DNA of 19,271 nucleotides from an uncultured Devosia sp. (GCF_946479885.1 NZ_CAMLHM010000063.1:1-19271); one strand, 5' to 3'. Numbered from the stretch's first letter, positions 7,794-14,787 are shown. The notes: generated by a model from the letters alone, not told the origin. Made by a program: numbers and translations.

Positions 7794-9026
7794 TCAGTTG
7801 GCCCACTCGCCGCCGCGCATCACCGGCTCGGTGCTGCCATCGGCATGGACGCCGTCGATGTCGATCTTGTCGCTGCCGATCATCCAGTCGATGTGGATGT
7901 TGGAGGTGTTACCGCCCTGGGCGGAAATCTGCTCCTGGCTCAGGTCCTTGCCGTCGATGAAGCAATCCGAATAGCACTGGCCCTGCGCGATGTGGCAGGA
8001 GGCGTTTTCGTCGTAGAGCGTGTTGAAGAACAGGATGCCCGAGGCCGAGATGGGCGAGGAATGCGGCACCAGCGCCACTTCGCCCAGGCGCCGGCCGCCC
8101 TCGTCGGTGTCGAGCACCTTGTTGAACAGGTCCTGGTTCTTGCTCGCCTTGAATTCGACGAGGCGCCCGCCCTCGAAGCGGGCCTGCATGTCCTCGATCA
8201 GCGCGCCATTGTGGCTGAGCGGCTTGGTGCCGGCCACATAGCCTTCCACCCGCAGCTTGTGCGGGGTGGTGAAAACCTCTTCGGTCGGGATGTTGGGGTT
8301 GCAGGTAATGCCATTCTTGGCTTCCGACGCGCCGCCCTTCCAGCGATGACCATCGGCGAGGCCGACGGTGAGATCGGTGCCCGGGCCGGTATATTTGAGC
8401 GCCGAGAAGGCCTTGCCGTTGAGCCAGGTCCAGCGCTTCTTGAGGTTGGCATTGTGGTCTTTCCAGGCGGCGATCGGATCGTCCTGGTCGACGCGCGACG
8501 CCTTGAAGATGGCGTCGGCCAGCTTGGTCACGGCCTCTTCTTCACTGTCATTGGGGAAGACCAGCCTGGCCCAGGCGGCGCTGGGGTAGGAGACGATGTT
8601 CCAGTTGATGTCGAAGCCGGTGATGAGCTGCAGCGCTGGCTTATAGGCCGCCGAATTGGCGCGCATGGCGCGAGTCACCTTGTCGGGGTCCTGCCCGGCC
8701 AGCATCATGGGATTGTCGCCGGCAATGGCCAGGCGCGCCGCATTGTTCTTGAAGGCTTCGGCCATGCCCGAATAGAGCCAGCCGGCAGCCTTGTCGAAGC
8801 TGGCGCTGTTGGCATGCCTGTAGCGGGCGAGGGTCGATTCCTCGTCCGAATAGATGGTGGTGACCAGCCCCGCGCCGGCCTTGTAGGCATGCTCGGTGAT
8901 GCGGCGAACCAGCGGCGCGGCCGTCATGGGCGCAGTCATGATCAGGTCCTGGCCTTCCGCCAGTTGCAGACCCACCTTGATGGCAACCTGGGCGAGCTTG
9001 TCGAGCTTGACGGGATCGATGGTCAT
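7794..9026 (-). CDS. M29 family metallo-aminopeptidase (AmpS/AmpT type)
   Basis: A cytoplasmic aminopeptidase that removes N-terminal residues from peptides using two metal ions. It is 410 residues, the normal family length. Metal ligands match those I recall for Thermus AmpT: Glu250 (PTEEVFTTP), Glu316 (LGEVALVPHSSPIS), His345 (SCHIAQG), Tyr352, then His378 and Asp380 (NIHIDWMIGS), shifted by two from 376 and 378. The frame stays open further upstream, but the ATG at 9026 gives the conserved N-terminus (MTIDPVKLDKLAQVAIKVGL) and has AAGAGG about 10 bases before it. It is first in the minus-strand run with the hydratase, the secreted protein and the DUF218 gene. An FNR-like box lies about 95 bases upstream and faces both this gene and the small ORF at 9187. 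Confidence 0.95.
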   Translation of the reverse strand: MTIDPVKLDKLAQVAIKVGLQLAEGQDLIMTAPMTAAPLVRRITEHAYKAGAGLVTTIYSDEESTLARYRHANSASFDKAAGWLYSGMAEAFKNNAARLAIAGDNPMMLAGQDPDKVTRAMRANSAAYKPALQLITGFDINWNIVSYPSAAWARLVFPNDSEEEAVTKLADAIFKASRVDQDDPIAAWKDHNANLKKRWTWLNGKAFSALKYTGPGTDLTVGLADGHRWKGGASEAKNGITCNPNIPTEEVFTTPHKLRVEGYVAGTKPLSHNGALIEDMQARFEGGRLVEFKASKNQDLFNKVLDTDEGGRRLGEVALVPHSSPISASGILFFNTLYDENASCHIAQGQCYSDCFIDGKDLSQEQISAQGGNTSNIHIDWMIGSDKIDIDGVHADGSTEPVMRGGEWAN

Positions 9027-9119
9027 TGGGGCGAATGCCTCTTGGTTTTTTGAATCGGTTGGCCGGGAGGTTAGCCTCGGAAGGGGTGCCGGCGCCACCC
9101 GGGCAAATCGGAAAATCTG

Positions 9120-9133
9120 TTGACCTGGATCAA
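9120..9133 (+). promoter_or_regulatory. FNR/FixK-type binding site
   Basis: TTGACCTGGATCAA matches TTGA-N6-TCAA exactly and differs at one position from the FNR consensus TTGAT-N4-ATCAA. Its centre (9126.5) lies about 60 bases before the small ORF at 9187. A start of transcription near 9168 would place it at about -41.5, the usual activating position, with TTTACC at 9159-9164 as a weak -10. It may also act on the divergent aminopeptidase gene. Confidence 0.65.
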
Positions 9134-9186
9134 GCGCCCGATGGCGCCCTGGGTGAGGTTTACCGCAGCATTTCAAGGAGAGAGAA

Positions 9187-9309
9187 ATGGCTGCTGGTCT
9201 GCCCCTGGTCATCGCCGCCGTGCTGGCCCTGTTCACTGTATTCGCGCTTGCCCTGGCCTATGCGCAGTGGACGACGCGCGGCATGGACGTCTATCGCGGC
9301 GAGCCCTGA
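9187..9309 (+). CDS. 40-residue single-pass membrane protein
   Basis: A short gene read directly from the sequence: MAAGLPLVIAAVLALFTVFA followed by LALAYAQWTTRGMDVYRGEP and a TGA. Residues 6-25 form one strong membrane helix; the tail is short, with aromatic and charged residues. AAGGAGAGAGAA immediately precedes the ATG, an excellent ribosome site. An FNR/FixK-type box lies 54 bases upstream and an 8-bp hairpin overlaps the stop codon, so promoter, ribosome site, ORF and possible terminator form a compact unit. Small single-helix proteins under oxygen-responsive control often associate with terminal oxidases or other respiratory complexes (CydX and CcoQ are examples), but this sequence matches neither and its function is unknown. 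Confidence 0.75.
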   Translation: MAAGLPLVIAAVLALFTVFALALAYAQWTTRGMDVYRGEP

Positions 9310-9328
9310 TGTTTGCCAGGGCTCCTTT
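9301..9328 (+). terminator. Hairpin overlapping the stop codon of the 40-residue ORF
   Basis: GAGCCCTG (9301-9308), 8-base loop, CAGGGCTC (9317-9324), then CTTT. The stem is perfect, but the T-run is short, so termination would be weak. It includes the last codons and the TGA of the small membrane-protein gene. Confidence 0.5.
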
Positions 9329-9499
9329 GGCTCTGGGTGCGTAACAACGCGCCCAACCCATAGCGGCCAGCCAGGCCTGTCGGACTAACCCTCGGGGTGT
9401 GGTGCGCTGCGGCGCGCCTCGACCTGCGAGGGCAAGGCTGTTTGTGCCCACCCATGTGGCATTCCGGCATCATCTCCAATGCAACGTCACAATAGCCTG
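9329..9499. other. Intergenic stretch with no recognised gene
   Basis: This 171-base stretch carries no convincing ORF with a ribosome site. It contains one near-perfect hairpin (GGGTGCGT at 9335-9342, loop AACA, ACGCGCCC at 9347-9354). With the following leader it makes up the 476-base gap between the small membrane-protein gene and the ABC exporter. Confidence 0.5.
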
Positions 9500-9528
9500 T
9501 TGGCAAGCCCGAACCGTTTCGATACAAA
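9500..9528 (+). promoter_or_regulatory. Sigma-70-like promoter for the exporter leader
   Basis: TTGGCA (9500-9505), 17-base spacer, TACAAA (9523-9528), in a locally AT-richer patch. Transcription would begin near 9535, about 30 bases before a 15-codon ORF and about 250 bases before the ABC exporter. Prediction from sequence only. Confidence 0.45.
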
Positions 9529-9565
9529 ATGTCCACCGCTTTCAGATCCAGCCAGGGAGACGTGC

Positions 9566-9613
9566 ATGCCAGTGACATTCATGGAACTCCCTTCAGGCGA
9601 CTTCCGAGGTTAG
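9566..9613 (+). CDS. Putative 15-codon leader peptide upstream of the ABC exporter
   Basis: Reads MPVTFMELPSGDFRG then TAG, with AGGGAGACGTGC giving a good ribosome site. Its last codons contain CCGAGG (9604-9609), which is complementary to CCTCGG (9635-9640), so a ribosome at the end of this ORF would mask one arm of a hairpin. Downstream pairings compete: CCGCGG at 9625-9630 with CCGCGG at 9663-9668, or GAACTGC at 9653-9659 with GCGGTTC at 9665-9671. This is the architecture of translation-dependent attenuation or an arrest peptide. No homologue is known to me, and such a short ORF could be chance. Confidence 0.4.
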   Translation: MPVTFMELPSGDFRG

Positions 9614-9785
9614 GTTGTCGCCATCCGCGGCCCTCCTCGGGTTAGTCCCCAGGAACTGCCGCCCGCGGTTCTTCCCCTTGCAGCCCTGTTGATCTGACGG
9701 GACCAGTTTGTCTCCCGTTCCGGCTGCGTCTTTCATCTCTCCATTTTGAGGGCCGGCTGCCGGATAACGGGGCCGGGCTGCCAAT
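9614..9785 (+). promoter_or_regulatory. Structured 5' leader of the ABC exporter
   Basis: A non-coding stretch between the 15-codon ORF and the exporter start, pyrimidine-rich in the middle. Possible hairpins are CCGAGG/CCTCGG (9604-9609 with 9635-9640), CCGCGG/CCGCGG, GAACTGC/GCGGTTC with a following TTCCCCTT, ACGGGA/TCCCGT (9697-9702 with 9713-9718), and CAGCCC (9681-9686) with GGGCTG (9775-9780). The last would close over the exporter's ribosome site region. A 250-base leader is unusual in this tightly packed window. Confidence 0.4.
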
Positions 9786-11585
9786 ATGAGTCGCAAGAAG
9801 CTCGATTTCCGCGCCGATGCCTATCGCAACGTGCTCGGCTTTACTTTCCGCCACTGGTCGGGCCGGCCGGCCCTCATTGCCGTCATCTGCGTGCTGGTGA
9901 TCGTCTCGACGCTTGCCGAAGTCATGGTCCCGGTGTTTTCGGGCCAGATCGTCGACGCCATTGCCGGGGGCACCGGCACCGGCGCGGACGCGGCCCTGCG
10001 CGCCTTTGCCATCGTGGTCGGCCTGGGGCTGACCAGCGTCATCCTGCGCTGGTTCATCTTCCAGGGCATCATCCGGCTGACGATCCGCATGATGGCCGAC
10101 ATCGTCAATAACGGCTTCCACCGGGTGCAGCGCTTCTCGACCGACTGGCATGCCAACAGCTTTGCCGGCTCCACGGTGCGCAAGATCACCCGCGGCATGT
10201 GGGCGCTCGACTCGCTCAATGACGTGCTGTTGATCGCGCTGTTGCCATCCATTGTCATGCTGGTCGGCGCCACGGTCATCCTGGGTTCCTACTGGCCGGT
10301 CATGGGTCTCGTCGTCGGCCTGGGCTCGGTGATCTACATCGGCGTCACGGTGGCTCTGTCCATGGGCTTCGTCTCGCCGGCAGCCAGCCTAGCCAATGCC
10401 TGGGACACAAGGCTGGGCGGCGCTCTGGCCGATGCGGTGAGCTGCAACTCCGTGGTCAAGGCCTTCGGCGCCGAGGACCGGGAAGAGCAGCGGCTGCGCC
10501 ATGTGCTGGGCAAGTGGGACAACCGCACCCGCCGCACCTGGAAGCGTGGCACGCTGAGCGGCACCATCCAGGGCTTCATGATGGTGACCATGCAGGCCGG
10601 CATCCTGGGCACGGGCCTGCTGATGTGGCAGCAGGGGCTGGCGACGCCGGGCGACATCACCTTCGTGCTGGCCATGTTCTTCGTGCTGCAGGGCTATCTG
10701 CGCGACGTGGGCCAGCACATCCGCAACCTGCAGCGGGCCGTCAACGACATGGAAGAACTGGTGGCGCTCGACCGGACGCCGCTGGGCATTGAAGACATCA
10801 GGGGCGCCAAGACCATTGCCATCGGCAAGGGCGAGATCGCCTTCGACCATGTCACGTTCCAATATGGTGCCCATCCGACGCCGCTCTACCGCGATTTCTC
10901 GGTCACCATCGCGCCGGGCGAACGGGTGGGCCTGGTTGGACATTCGGGATCGGGCAAGACCACCTTCGTCAAGCTGATCCAGCGTCTCTACGACGTGAAG
11001 GACGGCGCCATTCGCATCGACGGGCAGAATATCGCCGAAGTGAAACAGGCAAGCCTGCGCAGCCAGATCGCCATCGTGCAGCAGGAACCCATCCTGTTCC
11101 ACCGCACGCTGGCCGAGAACATCGCCTATGCCCGCCCCGACGCCACGCGCGCCGAGATCGAGCTGGCGGCGCAGCAGGCCAATGCGCATGACTTCATTCT
11201 CGACCTGCCCAAGGGCTACGAAACCCTGGTCGGTGAGCGTGGCGTCAAGCTCTCGGGTGGCGAGCGCCAGCGCGTGGCCATTGCCCGGGCTTTCCTGGCC
11301 GATGCAAGGGTGCTGATCCTGGACGAAGCCACGTCGAGCCTGGACAGCGAGAGCGAAGTGCAGATCCAGCAGGCGATGGAACGCCTGATGGTGGGCCGCA
11401 CCACGCTGGTCATCGCGCATCGCCTGTCGACTGTTCGTGCCCTCGATCGACTACTCGTGTTCGACAAGGGCAGGATCGTCGAAGAGGGCGATCACGCCGA
11501 GCTGATCCGCCTTAGCGGCGGCATCTATCGCCGGCTGTTCGAGCGGCAGGCGCTGGAGCTGACCAAGGGCCTCAAGATCGCATGA
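9786..11585 (+). CDS. ABC exporter half-transporter (MsbA/MdlB-like; fused membrane and ATPase domains)
   Basis: A 599-residue half-size exporter that should work as a dimer, pumping an unknown substrate outward using ATP. Residues about 28-305 form the six-helix ABC_membrane domain; the nucleotide-binding domain starts near 350. Motifs are Walker A GHSGSGKT (385-392), Q-loop VQQEPILF (431-438), signature LSGGERQRVAIARAFL (489-504), Walker B VLILDEATSSLD (509-520, Glu514) and switch His545 (IAHRLST), all intact. The ATG at 9786 is the start of the conserved region; its ribosome site is poor (GGGGCCGGGCTGCCAAT), consistent with control through the structured leader. A strong intrinsic terminator follows directly. 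Substrate (lipid, drug or peptide) cannot be judged; some close relatives are annotated only as multidrug exporters. Confidence 0.95.
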   Translation: MSRKKLDFRADAYRNVLGFTFRHWSGRPALIAVICVLVIVSTLAEVMVPVFSGQIVDAIAGGTGTGADAALRAFAIVVGLGLTSVILRWFIFQGIIRLTIRMMADIVNNGFHRVQRFSTDWHANSFAGSTVRKITRGMWALDSLNDVLLIALLPSIVMLVGATVILGSYWPVMGLVVGLGSVIYIGVTVALSMGFVSPAASLANAWDTRLGGALADAVSCNSVVKAFGAEDREEQRLRHVLGKWDNRTRRTWKRGTLSGTIQGFMMVTMQAGILGTGLLMWQQGLATPGDITFVLAMFFVLQGYLRDVGQHIRNLQRAVNDMEELVALDRTPLGIEDIRGAKTIAIGKGEIAFDHVTFQYGAHPTPLYRDFSVTIAPGERVGLVGHSGSGKTTFVKLIQRLYDVKDGAIRIDGQNIAEVKQASLRSQIAIVQQEPILFHRTLAENIAYARPDATRAEIELAAQQANAHDFILDLPKGYETLVGERGVKLSGGERQRVAIARAFLADARVLILDEATSSLDSESEVQIQQAMERLMVGRTTLVIAHRLSTVRALDRLLVFDKGRIVEEGDHAELIRLSGGIYRRLFERQALELTKGLKIA

Positions 11586-11590
11586 TGCAA

Positions 11591-11618
11591 CGCCGGGGTG
11601 AGAACCCCGGCGTTTTTT
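11591..11618 (+). terminator. Intrinsic terminator of the ABC exporter
   Basis: CGCCGGGGT, loop GAGA, ACCCCGGCG, then six Ts. A perfect 9-bp GC-rich stem 5 bases after the stop codon; it closes the transcription unit. Confidence 0.92.
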
Positions 11619-11767
11619 CGTTCATGTTCATGGCGAAAGCGCGTCCGCTACGCGGCGACAGACCTGTCAACTTTCACAGTATAGTCGTATTAAGTCCGGA
11701 TTCGAACAGTATTCCGCAAGTCGATTGGCAGTCGATGTAAGGAGTATAAGTGTCTGCCTAAACTAAT
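11619..11767. other. AT-richer intergenic region upstream of the polytopic membrane protein
   Basis: Between the terminator and the palindrome the base composition drops well below its surroundings. TTGGCA near 11725 and TATAAG near 11744 resemble -35 and -10 boxes, but the 14-base spacer is too short for a normal promoter. The stretch probably contains the promoter of the downstream gene, not precisely placeable by eye. Confidence 0.35.
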
Positions 11768-11785
11768 ACTGTACATTAGTACAGT
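11768..11785. promoter_or_regulatory. Operator-like perfect palindrome before the polytopic membrane protein
   Basis: ACTGTACATTAGTACAGT consists of two perfect 7-base arms (ACTGTAC and GTACAGT) around ATTA. A second overlapping dyad is CTAAT (11763-11767) with ATTAG (11775-11779). It ends 14 bases before the start codon at 11800, so a bound protein would block transcription or translation initiation. The symmetry resembles a dimeric repressor site; the regulator is not in view. Confidence 0.55.
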
Positions 11786-11799
11786 GGGCGGGCGAAGAT

Positions 11800-12573
11800 A
11801 TGCTAGACTTTGGTACAGGTATTGATCCTGCGGTGCTGAAATCCGCACTGAGGATGGTGCATTTTCTGGGCCTGGCCCTGGGGTTGGGCACCGCAACCTT
11901 TCTCGACATGATGATGGTCCGCTTCATGGTGCGCGGAAAGATCCGCCGCACCCACTGGCTGATGCTGGAATTCGGCTCGAAGATGGTCACGGGCGGCCTG
12001 GTGCTGCTGTGGTTGAGCGGCATTGGCTTTCTCGTCTGGTACGGCTTCTTCGAGCCCAAGAACCTGGGCAATCCGAAAATCTGGGCCAAGGTCAGTATCG
12101 TGGCCGTGCTGACGATCAACGGGCAATACCTGCACGGGGTGGTGCTGCCCATCTTCAAGGGGCAGGTAGGGCGGGGGCTGTTCGAGGGTGTCTCGACCCG
12201 CGAGCGAAACATGATGGTGGCGGGCGGCGTAACCTCGGTCCTGTCCTGGTATTTCCCAGTGGCGATCGCCGCCTCGCCCTGGCTCAACTTCAATGTGCCC
12301 ATGGCCTATATCGATGGCGCCTATCTTGCGGTGCTGGTCTTTGGCCTCGTCTTCGCCATGACCCTGGTGGCCCTGTTCGCCCGGCCGCTCTCGGCGCCCA
12401 TCGCCCGGCACATCCCCCGGCACCGGCGCGCCCTGGGCATGGAGCCGGCGGACGAGGCGGCCAAGGTCGCCGCGCTCCTGATCGGCCGCTATCGCACCAA
12501 GTACGGCGCCGAGACCGAGCTGCGGCAGGATGAAATGCCCCAAGCGCCGGCAAAATACCTGGAACTGACCTGA
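11800..12573 (+). CDS. Polytopic membrane protein of unknown function
   Basis: A 257-residue inner-membrane protein with about five hydrophobic segments (near 16-38, 60-83, 95-118, 138-160 and 170-195) and a basic cytoplasmic tail of about 55 residues. A histidine in the first helix (His21, RMVHFLGLALGLG) and one in the third (His112, GQYLHGVVLP) are placed as heme ligands would be in small cytochrome-b-like proteins such as the CopD or HemJ group, but no diagnostic motif confirms this. The ATG at 11800 is the only in-frame start after the upstream stop near 11764; its ribosome site is weak (GCGAAG). An 18-base palindrome just upstream suggests it is controlled by a repressor. It is separated from the exporter by a terminator, so it is an independent unit. 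Confidence 0.8.
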   Translation: MLDFGTGIDPAVLKSALRMVHFLGLALGLGTATFLDMMMVRFMVRGKIRRTHWLMLEFGSKMVTGGLVLLWLSGIGFLVWYGFFEPKNLGNPKIWAKVSIVAVLTINGQYLHGVVLPIFKGQVGRGLFEGVSTRERNMMVAGGVTSVLSWYFPVAIAASPWLNFNVPMAYIDGAYLAVLVFGLVFAMTLVALFARPLSAPIARHIPRHRRALGMEPADEAAKVAALLIGRYRTKYGAETELRQDEMPQAPAKYLELT

Positions 12574-12702
12574 CGTTCATGCGCCAATGCCAGTCGACCG
12601 GACTGTTCGACAAATGACGGGTGCCCCTGGGGCATCGCGGTCACTATCTAGAGCTGAACAACAGCGTGCCCCCGGCACGCCAGGCATTTCAGGAACTCCG
12701 CC

Positions 12703-13623
12703 ATGATCGACACATCCATTCAGACCAATGTGAGGTCCAAGCCCATCCTGCCGCTGACGACCAGGCTGGGCCCGGTCCATATCGCGGTGACCGACCGCGC
12801 CAAGGCGCTCGCCATCTGGCAGGACGTGGTGGGGCTCGATCTCATCGACGAAACCGGCAATGCGCTGACGCTGGGCGCCGGCGGCAAGCCGCTGATCGTG
12901 CTGGAAACCGGCGCGGCAAGGCCCGTCGTGCCGCGCACGATCGGGCTCTATCATGTGGCCATCCACGTGCCCAAGCGCGCCGACCTGGCGCAACTGGCGG
13001 TGCGGGCGCTGCAGCGCAATGTGCGCATTTCCCCCACCGATCATCTGGTTTCCGAGGCGATTTATCTCTGGGACCTCGATGGCAATGGCATCGAAATCAC
13101 CTTCGAGACGCCGTGGCGCGGTTCGCTCGGTGATCCCGACAAGGGGCAGACCTATGCGGTCACCGCGGGCGGCCAGCCGCATTCGGGGCGCGAGCCCATC
13201 GATATGGACGGATTGCTGGGCGAGCTGGGGTCGGCCCCGGAGCTGGCAACACGCATGCCTGACGGCACCCGGATCGGCCATGTGCATGTGCATGTCAACG
13301 ACCTGCAGATCGCTATGAACTTCTATCGCGACGTCATCGGCTTTGCCGGCTTCCTGCTGATTACCTCGTTCGGCATGGGCGATGTCGGGCTCGACTACAT
13401 GCCGCACACGCTGGCCTTCAACATCTGGTCGGGCCCCAATGCTACCCTGCCGCCGGCAGGCGCCGCCGGGCTGCGCTGGTTCACCATCGTCTTGCCCGAT
13501 CAGCCCACGCTCGATGCCCTGACGGGCCGGCTCGCGGCAGCCGGCGCGCCGATCTCGACGGTGGATGGCGGTATCGAAACCGGTGATCCCTTCGGCAACC
13601 GCATCAGGGTGCTGCTCGGCTGA
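12703..13623 (+). CDS. VOC-superfamily two-domain protein, CatE-like (catechol 2,3-dioxygenase/glyoxalase fold)
   Basis: A 306-residue protein with two vicinal-oxygen-chelate halves. The first (about 22-138) starts LGPVHIAVTD and carries His26, His84 (GLYHVAIHV) and Glu131 (LWDLDGNGIEITFETPW). The second (about 190-305) starts RIGHVHVHVNDL and carries His193 or His195, His235 (DYMPHTLAFNIWSG), but its final strand reads DPFGNRIRVLLG with Arg302 where the metal-binding Glu of classical extradiol enzymes would be. This resembles the CatE/YfiE group (COG2514), where function is often uncertain. CAGGAACTCCGCC before the ATG is an acceptable ribosome site. A catechol-type ring-cleavage dioxygenase is the default annotation; a non-catalytic or different VOC reaction is possible. 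No aromatic-pathway genes lie alongside. Confidence 0.88.
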   Translation: MIDTSIQTNVRSKPILPLTTRLGPVHIAVTDRAKALAIWQDVVGLDLIDETGNALTLGAGGKPLIVLETGAARPVVPRTIGLYHVAIHVPKRADLAQLAVRALQRNVRISPTDHLVSEAIYLWDLDGNGIEITFETPWRGSLGDPDKGQTYAVTAGGQPHSGREPIDMDGLLGELGSAPELATRMPDGTRIGHVHVHVNDLQIAMNFYRDVIGFAGFLLITSFGMGDVGLDYMPHTLAFNIWSGPNATLPPAGAAGLRWFTIVLPDQPTLDALTGRLAAAGAPISTVDGGIETGDPFGNRIRVLLG

Positions 13624-13687
13624 GGCAAGTCACTCCTGCCGGACAAAAAAGCTGCAGGCAGGTGCATGATCCAGTGGTCAGGCGCCA

Positions 13688-13701
13688 ACTAACATGTTAG
13701 T
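13688..13701. promoter_or_regulatory. Operator-like palindrome before the MDR dehydrogenase gene
   Basis: ACTAACATGTTAGT is a perfect 14-base palindrome lying 30 bases upstream of the start codon at 13732. Its form (two half-sites around CATG) is typical of operators of GntR-family regulators of sugar-acid genes, although the regulator is not within the window. Control of the MDR gene, and perhaps the downstream DUF924 gene, is inferred. Confidence 0.55.
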
Positions 13702-13731
13702 CCTCCCGATCAGAGATCGAGAGGACTTCCC

Positions 13732-14733
13732 ATGCGGGCTATTTCTTGTGCGGCGCCGGGCGAACTGGCTTTGGTGGACATCGAGCGGCCCGCGCTCAAG
13801 CCGGGCTGGGTGCGGGTGGGCATTCGCCATATCGGCATCTGCGGCACCGACTATCACATCTTCGAAGGCAAGCACCCGTTCCTGCAATATCCCCGCATCA
13901 TGGGGCATGAGCTGAGCGGGGTGGTGCTCGACGCCAATGGCGCAACCACGCTCACCGATGGTGACGCCGTGGTGATCAACCCCTATCTGCCCTGCTACCA
14001 GTGCCCCGCCTGTAGCGAAGGCAAGACCAATTGCTGCGAGACGCTGAGCGTACTCGGTGTGCATACCGATGGCGGCATGGCCGAGGAAATCGTCATGCCG
14101 GAGGCCAATCTCTACCTGGCCGAAGGCCTGAGCCTGCGCGACGCCGCCATGGTGGAATTCCTCGCCATCGGCGCCCATGCGGTGCGCCGGACCGAGCTCA
14201 AGGCCGGCTGGCGCGTGCTGGTGGTGGGTGGCGGCCCGATCGGCTTGGGCGTGGCGTTTTTCGCTCGCATTGCCGGCGCCGACGTCACCATCCTCGATGC
14301 CGCCGCCGACAAGCTGGATGCGGCGCGCAATTTCGGCTTTGGCGCGGCCACGCTGGACGAGCGCGACGGCCCCGTGTTCAAGGCCCGGATGGCGACCGGC
14401 TTCGACGCGGTATTCGACGCCACCGGCTCGATACAAGCCATGAACCAGGCCGTCAGCTATTGCCGCAATGGCGGCGCGCTGACCCTGGTCGGCGTGGTCA
14501 AGGGCACGCTGGCCTGGGAGGATCCCGAGATCCATCGGCGCGAGCTGACCATTCGCGCCTCGCGCAACGCAACGCGCGAAGATTTCGACCACGTGGCCGA
14601 ATCCATCCGCAATGGCAGCGTGCCGACGGACCAGCTTGCCACGCATACGACGAGCTTTGACGACGTGCCGGTCAACCTGCCGAAATGGGCCCATGAACGC
14701 CACGGGCTGATCAAGGCGATCATCACGGTTTAG
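13732..14733 (+). CDS. Zinc-binding MDR dehydrogenase, L-galactonate/L-gulonate 5-dehydrogenase-like
   Basis: A 333-residue medium-chain zinc dehydrogenase. Catalytic zinc residues are Cys37 (GICGTD), His59-Glu60 (GHE) and probably Glu142; structural zinc cysteines are in PCYQCPACSEGKTNCC (Cys88, 91, 94 and 101/102). The coenzyme fold has GGGPIGLG at 166-173, with Asp189 at the end of the second strand, predicting NAD. Segments such as SVLGVHTDGGMAE, GAHAVRRTELKAG and RASRNATREDF resemble E. coli LgoD (YjjN), the L-galactonate dehydrogenase. L-gulonate 5-dehydrogenases belong to the same group and would produce D-fructuronate, the substrate of the UxuB-like enzyme encoded nearby. GAGAGGACTTCCC precedes the ATG. 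A palindromic operator lies upstream. Exact substrate undecided. Confidence 0.88.
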   Translation: MRAISCAAPGELALVDIERPALKPGWVRVGIRHIGICGTDYHIFEGKHPFLQYPRIMGHELSGVVLDANGATTLTDGDAVVINPYLPCYQCPACSEGKTNCCETLSVLGVHTDGGMAEEIVMPEANLYLAEGLSLRDAAMVEFLAIGAHAVRRTELKAGWRVLVVGGGPIGLGVAFFARIAGADVTILDAAADKLDAARNFGFGAATLDERDGPVFKARMATGFDAVFDATGSIQAMNQAVSYCRNGGALTLVGVVKGTLAWEDPEIHRRELTIRASRNATREDFDHVAESIRNGSVPTDQLATHTTSFDDVPVNLPKWAHERHGLIKAIITV

Positions 14734-14740
14734 GAACGAT

Positions 14741-14762
14741 CCCTCCCCACCGGGGGGAGGGG
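14741..14762. repeat. Short CCCTCCCC/GGGGAGGG hairpin, possible remnant of the palindromic family
   Basis: CCCTCCCCACC followed by GGGGGGAGGGG, 8 bases after the MDR stop and before the DUF924 gene. It resembles one terminal arm of the longer elements without a centre or second arm, so it may be a solo end. A T-run is missing. Confidence 0.55.
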
Positions 14763-14787
14763 CCACCCGACCGTCGTGGAGACAATC

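Noticed and set aside
7845..9053. A 402-codon plus-strand frame opposite the M29 aminopeptidase
   Set aside because: The minus-strand aminopeptidase has all metal ligands at expected positions; the opposite product has no recognisable motif.
9291..9578. A 95-codon minus-strand frame in the gap before the ABC exporter
   Set aside because: The product is low-complexity and Arg/Gly-rich with no domain, has no clear ribosome site, and overlaps the small membrane-protein gene and promoter signals.
11683..11692. TAATACGACT on the minus strand, resembling the start of a T7 promoter
   Set aside because: Only ten bases match; the CACTATAG part is missing and nothing phage-like surrounds it, so it is chance in an AT-rich patch.
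11739..11761. TAAGGAG followed by GTG TCT GCC TAA, a possible three-codon leader
   Set aside because: Too short to support; no associated hairpin or codon signal was seen.
12624..12638. GGTGCCCCTGGGGCATC as a terminator before the VOC gene
   Set aside because: A short TGCCCC/GGGGCA stem with a one-base gap cannot form a stable loop as drawn and has no T-run.
13635..13662. CCTGCC...GGCAGG after the VOC gene as a terminator
   Set aside because: A six-base stem with a 16-base loop and no following T-run; the A-run is inside the loop.
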